Below are positions 13,113-25,100 of a DNA stretch of 64,000 nt, one piece after another. Where the stretch lies: positions 11,481,501 to 11,545,500 of the forward strand of contig OY727093.1 in the NCBI GenBank assembly GCA_963402885.1, written 5' to 3'. This stretch comes from Antedon bifida. Taxonomy: Eukaryota; Echinodermata; Crinoidea; Comatulida; Antedonidae. The notes beneath the pieces are model-generated. The model was not told the origin of the DNA and did no database searches. It worked only from the letters and a program-made list of their open reading frames with translations. Position 1 is the first letter of the stretch. Each line of letters begins with the position of its first letter. A program made the position numbers and the translations under genes.

Positions 13113-16100
13113 CTAAAAAAAGTAAATTGAACATTTTCAAAATAACTAAGCTGATAAAAGAAGCAAAGTTTAGTTTTTAAATTAAAATAACCAAATGTCT
13201 CTTTCTATTAAACTATAACATTGCAATACAATCATGCATAATGTACGGAGAGAATATCAAAATTTACATTTTAAAACATCAATTTATGAATGTTAAATTG
13301 ACATTAAGGTTACACAATCTACATTGATTTAGGTTTCAGTTATTAAAGGTTACTTATTGTAACATGATCCCAGCAACAAATATTAATGTCTAACAATTCT
13401 ACACTTGTAAATCTACACCAAGCAGAAACCAAACTACTACATTATGAACTTATTTAAGGGGCATTCCACAGTATTTGGTCCGTGGGTTTAAAAATTTCAT
13501 TTACTGATTTTGATGTAACTCTTGGCCATTTCTCAAAGTAGACATGTTGAAGTTTATTAAATAACATTTTTTTTATTTTTTTGATATTGATTTTTTAAGT
13601 TATTGAATATTAAATATGAAAAAGTCATATTTGGCGTTACGGACGGGACATTTTTAATCCTATTTATTTCATAAACTATGCATCTTATTACTGTTTTTTC
13701 AACAGATATAGTTACTTTATGTCTCAATAATACATAATCAAGTATTTAATTAAAATTTTGTTGTTTATTAATTTCATACATCCATTTCAAATTCATAAAT
13801 GTCCCGTCCGCGACGTTTTAGGCGGTTTTTTTACATTTATTTTAAAAGTAATGATGCCAAAATCTTGATATTTCATTTTCTCCTCCTGAGGACTATATCT
13901 CATTATATTATAAACAAATTTTTGGAAAATTTTAGATTTTGATGAAAATATCATATTTCAAAAATATACTGTTACGGACGGGACATTTTTGTTACAGACG
14001 GGACGTATCATTTAAATCCTAATTATTTCACAAACCATGCATCTTTTGAACATTTTTTTGCCAGATATAGTTACTCTATGTCCCTATTGTACATATTCAA
14101 GCATTTTATTACACATATTTTGTTTATTAAATTTCATATATACATTTCAAAATTCATAATTGTCCCATCCGCGACATTTTAATAGTAGTTTTATGGTGTT
14201 TTTTACATTTCAGTTAAAAGTATTGATACCACAATTTAATATTTTGTTTTCTCCTTTTAAAACTATATGCAATACATTATAAACAAATATTTTGAAACTT
14301 TTGGTGAAAATATCATATTCAAAAATATATTGATGACATTTTTCGTAGGCACGGGACAGACATTTTTGTTAAGGACGGGACATATAATTTAAATCCTTTT
14401 TATTTCATAATAAAACCATGCATCTTGTTAATATTTTTGCCCATAAATATACTGCAGTTACTTTTTTTTCAAAGTAAGCTGCAATTATTCATAATAAATT
14501 ATTTTATTAAAATTGTTTATTATTTTCATACTTGCATTTCAAAATGCATAATTGTTACTTCTGAGACATTTCGATTGGGGTTTTTTCCTCACTTGTGTTT
14601 ATTGTAATGGCTTTAAAATTGTTATTTAATTCCTAATTTTAAATCTTAATTTTCAACTCCTAAGGATATTAAATTGCAATAGATTTAAACAAGTTTTTTG
14701 AAACTTGTATTTTTTTTTTAAAAAAAACATTACTATCAAAATTTATTGAATGTTACGGATGGGACATTTTTTTTATGAATGTGATGACAATATTGTAAGA
14801 ATTAAAAAGTGTTTTTGTACTGTAGGCTGAGAAGTACTGTAGAAGGTGTTAACTTTTGTTTATTAATCACAAAACATTGTGGTCTGTATTTAAAATAACA
14901 ATCCACAAAAGAACAATACCTAAATCCAAAACAACATGACCAGTATGAATGGGAGTATTGGGTGCGGTCATCGCTTTGTAGATTTAATTCTTTGGTGAAT
15001 TTGCAACCAAGAACCTTTTATAAATCAGATACTAAATAATTAAGATTGAATTTTAATAGAAGTAGGCCTACAGTTATTAAATCCAAGCAAGGACAGAAGA
15101 AAATTTCAGATGCAACTTGGATCCACTAACAAATTCAGACGTCAAACGCCAACGCCAATTTTTAAAGATTCGCCTTAAATATGTTAATATCTTGAAGTCT
15201 TGTTTAATATGGCAAGCATAACTTTTATATTTGTGTAAATAAATATTTTGATAACATTTTACAATATTGCTTCTCGTTATAACTCTTTGAATAATTAATT
15301 TTATAAATAATATTTCATATTTATGAATTTTAATATTTTCACTTGACATAAACTTTTAAACAGTGTTTCAAAGGTTGAATTATATTTTGATTTGTAATTA
15401 AAAGATTACATTGATGGGCAATTCCATAGTGCAGAGGATTTTTTTCCATTTTTTCAAATTAAACCAATCAAACTATATTTGGTATCAAATTAAAGATTAT
15501 TTTATAGAGAATTAGGTTATATGAAAAAAAAAAAATTAGCGCCTTGATATGATATGGAAAATTTGATTCAAAAATTGATACCTAAAAATGTAATGAAAAT
15601 GAGAAATGTATGACCTTTTTTAGCTTCAGTAATAAATAATCAGAGTGGTGTAAAAAGTTAAAATCCATGTTATTTCAGTTTAGTACATTACATTTTAGAC
15701 ACAAGACAAAAAAAATAAATTAATTTCTGATTTTACATTAATTAATTTTGGCCCAATAATAATGTATCATTTTTTGTAATTCCGACACAAAAAAGTGGTT
15801 TTTTTTAGGATTTCTAATAAAATAATAACTTCTGAAAAAAATCAAGACTAATGCAAATCAAGCAAGAGTATAGACATTATATTATGATAATTATTGTTTT
15901 TAATTTTTTTTATTTCTTAAGTTATTGAAGTTTTAAAACTGAAATTCCGTCACAAATCATTGGTTGCGGAATTACGTAATTCCACAACACTATTATTTAA
16001 CATAGTATTGATGCAAAAACATTTTTTAAGCAACTTTTTCTCAGCATGAACACAGCTACCAGCAAAATTTGTACAAAGTTTATGTGGTTGTTTATTAGTA

Positions 16101-19100
16101 TGGATCTATGGCTTCTTTTGTTCGATTTTTTTCTCAGGCCTAGGAACTGTAATAAGTTATTTTGTTATTTACCACACCTGCCATTAATTAAATGCGAACA
16201 ATGTCCAATGTACAGAATAAGTTATTACATAACTTCCAGACTTTTCTCATAATTAAAACTAATTCATGTGACTCACTTGCACTCTCAGAATAATTCCCAT
16301 TGTACAGAAAGAACAACTCCCATTAGTACGGAATAAACAATTCTTTTAAAATTTCTATTGGCTATTCATGACAACGCCTACCTTATTTGCATTGTTTCTA
16401 TTGGGTGACAAATAATGTGGGTGACACCTGACTTCTTACCTATAGGTATATCTAGGCAATTGAAGTAATATTGTTTTCATTTATCAACCAATTATCGGAA
16501 AAGCAATCAATAGAAACTTAACCAGTCATGCCGTTATCATCTAAAGAAAGATCCAGGAGGTATAGAGAGCGTCTAAAGGAAAATGGAAAACATGATGACT
16601 ACAAACAGAAAGATCGACAGAGAAAGCAATCAAAAAGAGAGGCTCTTACACCTAGAAGTTTGCAGAAATTGAAATGTTCCCAGCGAGAAAATACAAGACG
16701 CCACAGAGCTAAAAAAAGAGCCATGGAAGAACAAGACGGAGCCAAATATTCTGCGCAAAGTCTTGGAAAAGCAGTGAAGCATGCTAAAAGAAATCTGCCT
16801 GGGACTCCTCGTAAGGACTTCCGGTTTAAAGTTGTACAAGTTTTATCAAGAGAATTTTGCAATGTTGAGCTTACTACGCCCATTAATACTGGCTGTCAGG
16901 GTATTGGCAAGGAAGTTAAGGAAACTGTTGAAGCATATTTCTGCAAAGACGACATATCTTGGCAGAGTCCAAATCGCAAAGATGTTATGGTTATAAAGAC
17001 AGATGGTGAGAAAAGACATGTGCCAAAAAGATTTTTACTGATGTCGCTCAGAGAATGTCATTCTCTATATCTATTAAGTCATCCAGATAAACCTATTGGA
17101 CTGTCTAAGTTCTGTTCTCTAAGACCAGCTTTTGTAAACCTATCAAAGGATTTCCCACATACGTTATGTGTTTGCAAATATCATGAAAATGTGAAGCTTC
17201 TTTTGCAAGTCGTGAAAACTGCAACAAAGTGTGAGCACGTTAGCACAGAATTTCGCAATTTTATTGGATCAATAACATGTGACCAAGAAAATAAAGCTTG
17301 CATGCTGCAGAGCTGTGATGGCTGTTCATCCAAATTCAATGACCTTTTCTGTTTCCCAAACATGAATGACAAGTCTATCGTATGGCATCAGTGGATTTCT
17401 GTCGAAGGCCACATGGAAAAGGTTCAACAACATGGAACACTGTTAGAATGTGTTGATCTCCTTCGGGAACAAGTTCCTGCCTTTCTGATTCATACATTTG
17501 TGAAACGACTACAGAGTGCAGCATTTGAAGCGCACAAGAAGAGTTCTTCAACTGAAATGGCTGTTGTGCAGATTGATTTTGCTGAAAACTTTTCCATCAT
17601 TCATCAAAATGAAATACAAAGCGGGCACTGGAATCATAGCCAGGTTACCATCTTCACCTGCTGTGTTCATGCTGGAGATAAAGTGTATTCATATGCAATT
17701 GTAAGCAATGAACTCAATCATGGGAAATATGAAGTTGCGAAATACTTGGACTTTATAATACAGGACTTGAAGCTGAAATTACCAAGTTTGCAGCATATCA
17801 ATTTCTACAGTGACGGGGCTGCCAGCCAGTTCAAACAAAAATATTTGTTTGAAAATATAACTTATTTTAAAGATGATTATGGAATCACATGTGCATGGAA
17901 TTTCTTTGCAACATCGCATGGAAAAGGTGCGGTAGATGGCATAGGTGGTGTCATTAAGAGCATGGTTCATTCAAAGATAAAACTTGGCAGATTCGTGAGT
18001 GATGCTGAATCTTTCGCAAAAGTTGCAAGTGAAGCTGTGAAGGGGGTAAATGTCGTCTACATTTCGGCTGAAGACATTCAAAAAGATAGAGCAAAGATGG
18101 ATAGTCGTTGGGAGAATGTTAGATCACTCCCAAGTACACACAGCACTCATCATGTAGTCCCTACAGGACTCCATACTGTGAACTATGCACAACATACTTC
18201 TTCTAAAGACAAGAAAGAGTTCACTTTAGTAGTTGATTCAAGCAAAGACCATGAAGTTGCCACAACATCAGTAGCTGACTCATCATCTGCACCGATGTCT
18301 GTAACAAAGGAACCGACAAAGGAACCGACAAATGAACCTATAAACGCACAGAAAGGAGATTTTGTTCTTATCAAATATACCATAGAAAGAAGCAAGAAAA
18401 TTTTTAACTATGTTGCAATAGTTGATGACATTCCTAAAGACAAACCAGAACTTAACATTATTCATTTATATAAGTTTGATAAAGAAGGGAAGATTTTTGT
18501 TGTTAAAGACTTGGTTGGGACTTATGGGATAATTAATAGAGATCAAATTGTATCTGTACTCCCAGCACCATTGATGGACTCTAAAGAAAGGTATCACTTT
18601 AAAGAACCACTTCCACAGACTATGGGATAAAATGTTTTTTGGAATACGGTCAATAGTCACTGTTAACTTAAACATGTAAATAACATTAATTCAACTGTAT
18701 AATTCCGTAATCATATTCATATTTCACCTAAATATCACAATAGAAAATGTAATTTTATTCTTATCAGATATTGGTATGTGTTCATTATTATATTTAGTAA
18801 TATTTCTAATTCAAAATACTCTAATATAATCCATATATTAAAACAAAATAAGTTCATATTTTTGTGATATTAATATCTGTTTTTAGAACCATTAGTTCAA
18901 ATGAAATAAAGTTTTTTTTTTAACACTGCAACAATTTTGTAAGACTGTTTTTTCTTAATATATTGTGTTTTGCCTTTAAAATTATTCAGAAACCCTTATT
19001 AAATAAATTTAAAGATGGTCTGCAGATTTCAATTTCAGAGGTAATTCCGTCACTGTAATTCCGTCACAGGACCGTGTGTCAAATTATTACTATATATCAA

Positions 19101-22100
19101 AAACTGAAACTTTTTTTTAAAAACAAAAACTTATGTTCAATACTACATTAAATAATGGCTAAATTGAATGTATTAATTTTTAAAATTTCCAGTACAATTC
19201 ACAGAGTTTTAATGAAATGTTTAGGGGTAAAAATGAGGTGGTTTTTCTGCGAAATTCCGTCACGATATATGTTTTATGATATTATAAAAAAATATGGTTG
19301 GTTTTTTAATTTTTTTTTTGTGGAAATAATTAGTAGAATCACTAGCTATTAAACTATTAAACTTGTTTTGAAATCTGAGTTAAACTAAAAAAGATACAAG
19401 GAATTAAAATGTAAAATTATGGAAAATGTGTAATTCCGTCACCGTGGAATTGCCCTGATGTAAAAAACTTATTTTAAAATTTTTTTAATAGCAAAATTAT
19501 ACAATTTTTTAACGTGGACAAAGTTGTCCTGTCCGCGACGTTAGAAATGTCCCGTCCGTAACGACATATAAATCATATTTATTAATAAATTTGCAGTTCA
19601 ATTTTTATAATTAACATTCAGTTATCTAAAACAACTATCTGGCAACATAATAATACAAAACAAATTTTAAAATCTCTTTTAAATGAGGAGAAATATTACA
19701 ATACGTAAACCTTCTCAAAAGTCATGTCCATTTGCCGTCCTGTCCGCGACGGACACAATTTTCATAATAAAATTTTTTTTGTACAGTCTTTTTTCTTTTT
19801 TTGACTTTCATAATAAACATTGGCCATATATGTATACATTTATTCTACTTTGAATCTTGTATTCTTTTTTATTTCTAAGATATGTCTAGTTATATTCTCA
19901 AAAATGTCCCGTCCGTAACAAAAAAATACTGTGGAATGCCCCTTAACCTAAAGTGTAATACTAAGGATTTCAAAGAACAATATCGAGTACAAGCAGCTGA
20001 AACACCTTAAATGTTTGTAATATTTAATAGTATAATTTTGTTTATATTGATTGCAACAATGAATTTTACAACAGTATGCATACCTGTGGCCTTTGATGGG
20101 CTAGACGTACTTTTACTGGCTTCTTTCTTATCATCAGACTTCTTATCATCTGTCTTTTTATCGTCAGTCTTTTCGCTGGTCTTCTCGTCTTTTTTAGCAG
20201 CATCTGGTTTTTCTTTGCTAGTGGCTGGTTTGTCTTTTGACGACTTGTCTCTACTACTTGTGCTACTACTGGTAGATTTTTCTGCTGCCTTGGTAGATTT
20301 TTCAGCAGGTTTCTTTTCAGTAGTTTTGGCTTTCTCAGATGTTTTGGGTTTTTCAGTCGATTTTGAATCTCTTTTTGTGTCAGACGTGCGACTACTGGAT
20401 TCCCGACTGTCTCGTCTTGGTGTGGAAGGTGTTGTTTTCCTGGACGATGAGGATGATGAATTAGGAATAGGAGCAGGATCGTTCCGGGCCTGTGAATGAT
20501 AAGAAGTATTATTATTTCATTACAGTTTTTAATATTACTTACTTTTAACTTACTAAAATTACCACAGTAATGTACAGCTTGAAATCTCATAAATGTTAAT
20601 CTAAATATTAATTAATTTTATTTAAATAGTAGAGCACATTCCTTGAAAATAGAAAAGCGATTTAAAATTTGGGTAGTAATAAAACAGATTTGATATACAT
20701 TTATCTTTTTCCCACACATGAATGGGAATTATATCTACAATTAGTTATGCTCAACATACCCATTCTACATGTATGAGTTTGCCATGAAGCTCTGTCCTAT
20801 GAAGGTGATTAATTGCCTTAGCCGCCTCTGACCCTGTGGACATTGTAACAAACCCATAGCAAGCTGCCCCTGGGCTACGTGCATTTGTCACTACCTTGGC
20901 TCCAATTACCTTTTAATAACAAGTGAACATTCATTTAATGCTATTGGCCATAAATATTTGTGTAAATCAGTCTCTAATGCATTAAGACATTAGTGTATTA
21001 ATTTAAATATCAATAACTTCATGATAAAGGTCAAAATAATAGCAATATAACGATTGCTCAGAAATTAACTTAAGGAACAATACAACTTTTACATGGGGTT
21101 GCTAAACAATACACACACGCAGGAAAAAACAAAGATATTGCTTCATTAAATTTTGTATAAAAAACTAATAAGATTTGTAAAACTGTAATCTACAATATAT
21201 CCACTGAATAATTACAGATAATAAAACAAGGGGAAATCTGATTATTAGATCATAAGAACCTGATAAACTTGACTCATCATTTTCTATATACACTTTATTT
21301 ACTAGGTATGTTCAGTGCCTAACCGAAAGCTTGAAAATACTGTATTATGTTTTAATTGAACAATTAGTAAATTATATTTTATAACAAAGGAGGACAGAAT
21401 ACAGTAATATAACAAAACAGTATAAAATAATAATATACAAGATGTAATATGCACAACATTATTTCCCATATATTAGATACATAAATTTTAGCAGTAAATA
21501 AACAGTTGATAGTGGATTTTCCTGCTAATGAAACAAGTGATTTTCCATAAAGTTAGTAAGAAAATTATGTATCAATATACCTTTCCGTATTTGCTGAATG
21601 ACGATTTTAAATCAGCTGCTCTTGTAAGTTTAGATAAATTGCTTACCCACAGATTGCGACCTACATTAGGTTAAACAAAATAAATTACAAGAAATATATA
21701 CCTATAAGAGAACTCAAATATCTTTTGCAAGAATATCACAATCCTAAATTATGTTTCCATTTTGTATAGCGAGGCAGCATTATTATATTCACAATATGAA
21801 CACATATATTAGTATTGCATATATTACTATTTTTCAATTTGGTACAGCCTGTGCAATAATATCTATGTAAAATGTATGATACTCGAGACGCAGATTTGGG
21901 GTTCTATTATATCAGATTTTCCATTTAAAGTTACAAAGTTGGTGGAAAAAAAAATTACCCTTTTCATCACGAGATGGAGTCTTGTTTGTAGTAGAGCTGC
22001 AAATATACATTAAACAATATATTACAAATTCACTCAATGAAAACAACAACATATAGTCTCTTATATATTATCTAAACTGACAAATCTATTAAATGTACAT

Positions 22101-25100
22101 GTAGTAATGTTACTTAAAGCTAAATACTGATACTCCAATGAAATAAAGAATGTACTGTCAGTCTAAGAGGTACCAAAAATATATATATATAAACAAACTA
22201 ATTCACTGTTTAAAAAAAAAAAACAACCCCTCATAATTATGAAGTAAATTTTATGCAATATCAGCATGCAGAATTTGTAATAGTAAAATTAAAGAATACT
22301 GTAGATTTCTGTATACATGGTCCCTTCGCATCTAATTTTATTTGATGAACGCAATTCAGCTTCAGTCATAATTAGGATTCCATCCTCCATTTTTGTTGTT
22401 TGTGGGACTAGCAATCTTAATTAATATTTGTGTATTGTTGGGTTCAACATGCTTTAAAGTATATAATATATAATATGCATAATGTTGGTCAAAGAATTAT
22501 CATGCAACATTTTGGTAAACTTTAGCCCTTGCAAAGATAAGTGTGCATGTGTATACAAGAACATGCAACTTGATATTCAATTTTTAACAATTCTCCAAAT
22601 CACAGACGATATAAATTAACCTCTTTCGATTAGAAATGTAGATCATTGCTCTACAGAAACCATTCCTGTGGATATACTGTAGGCGGCATCAAATTTCTTA
22701 TGGCAAAGATCGGTACAGCATCACCTCAGATCAGATTGCCCACGGGAACATGACACGATACCTTCATGCCCCAAGCAACTTCCTAGTGTCTTCATCAGTA
22801 CCAACTCACATCAGTACACCAAGAGATGCGTGATCAACTTAAGCACACTTCAGACCATCATAATAGATAAATTAGGATACTGCTTTCATAATACAACAAG
22901 TGGACCGATTTATCTGGGTACTAACTATGCAAAAGTGGATCTATGAAATCGCTGTCGCTGCACTACAATTACTCATTACTCTGGGCAAACTAGTCACTAT
23001 TAAAAATGTACAGTACTTAAATATTATTTCCTTAATTAACTAATACAGTACTGTACTATTTCTTTAAAGACAGTTCACAAGAAGCCTGCCATTCAGTGCC
23101 TAATACAATTGACATCACAAACCTTTTACTGCGTGAACCACCAGTAGTTGTACCTGATGCAGGTTTTCTGTCACCTGCAGCATCCTTGCTAGTCGACTTC
23201 TCATCTTTTTTCTCATCTTTACCGGCGTCTTTCGAACTACCTTTAGACTCAGCAGTTTTTGTACTGGTCGCATCAGCATTTGCTTTATCAATCCCCTCAT
23301 CTTTAGTAGGTGTACCGCTACGCTCATCTCTAGATTCTGTACGATCTCCACTGGCAACTTCTTCTGGTCCCTTCTTAGGGGTTGAGGTTAGATCAGCATC
23401 AAGCTCCAGTAGAGCAGGTTCATCAACATGCACAACCAAACTCTCATTATCTTCAGCTTTCAGAGTGGTAGAGGCATCGTTTTCAATGGCGTTCTGGTTG
23501 GTTTGGGGGTCAGTTGTAACTGTAGATTCTGGGATTTGGGACAAGGATGTACTATCAACATCCTCAGCAGAATTTGTATTCTTGTCTTGGTCACTACTTG
23601 CTGTAACATTGAATGCAAACACGTAAGTAGAACACAGTTAGATTTTTTACATGAAAAAAAGAAACAGAATTAACTTTTTATATACTTACCAAAGGAATGA
23701 TTTTGAGAATTAACTATTTGAATGTAACAAAATGTGTAAGCTTTCTTGTCTATTTGGTAATTTATAAATAAATAATATTGTAGAGTATTGATGTTGACCA
23801 CAAATCAGACATCTATAGCAGTACTCACTGCAAGGTAGATCAGTAGTTCAAGCCAGTCAAATGTGAGCTCTCTTCTCTCAGCTCAAATTCTTTCAGATTT
23901 GCAAGTCTTATGTTTTATCCAGTGAAAGGCAGCATCGTTACATTCTTATTGTAAGTTTTGACACAGAGGACAGTGTTGCATTATTCACTTGAAGACCATT
24001 AAACATTTCGTCAATTAAAAATGGATGCGTAGTAAAACAACACTTAGTTGTTAGCAGTTCTGACGTTTATACAGAATAATAATGAAATACAGTGCAATTG
24101 TATTTTTTGTTGTCTTCACTGTGTAACCCCACTGTATGTCTGGTATATCGATATCAGCTACATACTCAACACCACTGTATGGCTGGTATATCAATGTCAG
24201 CTACATACTCAACACCACTGTATGGCTGGTATATCGATGTCAGCTACATGATCAACACCACTGTACACCTGGTAGATCAAGGTCCGCTATGTACTAAACA
24301 CCACCATATGTCTGGTATATCAAAGTCAGCTATGTACTGAACACCACTGTATGCTTGGAAAATTGATAGATACATACTCAACACTAGTCTATGTCTGGTA
24401 TATCAGCTACATGTCCAACACCTCCATGCCTGGCAATCAATAACAGCTACGTATTCATATATTGGCAACGGCTGTGTCTATGAAGGGGTCTGTTAGATAA
24501 CTTCCCAAAATAACCCATCATGTGTTTATATGAAAGAAATAACCAAAAGAAGTCTCATCATTTTCTCAATCCAAATAGCCAAAACACTGTTAACATAACC
24601 ACTTCATATTGCTGTTGCCCTCACTACATAAGTTGAGTAGCATTATTGTGTTGCAGTCCAAGAGCCAATCAATGTTTTTGGTAGTTTTGAATGCATTAGA
24701 TTTACATTCTGTTGAACACTTCATTCTGGACATCACAGAACATCAAATTTGATCAATTCAGCATAACCATTGTTGTAACTCAGTTCAGAATAGAATGTTA
24801 TTACCACTTAATAGGAATTCCATGCATTATTTAGGATTAATTTTTGTTTAATTAACAACAGAGCTAATTACAGGATGTAACGTATCCACATGCTCTGTAA
24901 GCCAGGTCTTGTACAAGGCTTAGTTAGCAGTATTTTTTAAAAATCGAAATTCAAATTTTAAATCCAAATAATAAGTAATATAAATGCATGTAACATGCAT
25001 ATATTCATTTTAAAATGCATGGAATTTCACAATAGAGAAGAAAGCTTAAACATTTTTTTTGGTAAAGTGATAGGCCATCAATGATCTTTTGTTTTGGTTG

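Larger units (their letters stand above)
13458..19942. mobile_element. Outer TTAA-flanked element, non-autonomous, in SAFB-like intron 11
   Basis: The ends are perfect 19-bp inverted repeats, GGGGCATTCCACAGTATTT at 13458-13476 and its complement ending at 19942. They are flanked by TTAA at 13454-13457 and 19943-19946. Inside are ten or more copies of GTTACGGACGGGACAT or its complement, on both arms. Without the inserted inner element it would be about 2.44 kb, with no long open frame, so it is probably mobilised in trans. TTAA duplications are known for Kolobok, piggyBac and part of Sola. The end sequence resembles that of the element inserted in it. Confidence 0.85.

Noticed and set aside
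20011-20499. 162-codon plus-strand open frame rich in Ser, Leu and Phe
   Set aside because: It is the complement of the Lys/Ser-rich exon 11 of the SAFB-like gene, whose frame fits both neighbours.
23096-23626. 176-codon plus-strand open frame
   Set aside because: Antisense shadow of SAFB-like exon 7. The minus frame joins exons 6 and 8 in phase.
24048-24340. Overlapping open frames with repeated [17 protein letters not shown] units
   Set aside because: They arise from the 43-bp tandem repeat, whose period is not a multiple of three, so each unit is read in a different frame.
24125-24440. CRISPR-like regular array
   Set aside because: The units are contiguous 43-bp tandem repeats without unique spacers, in an animal gene intron.
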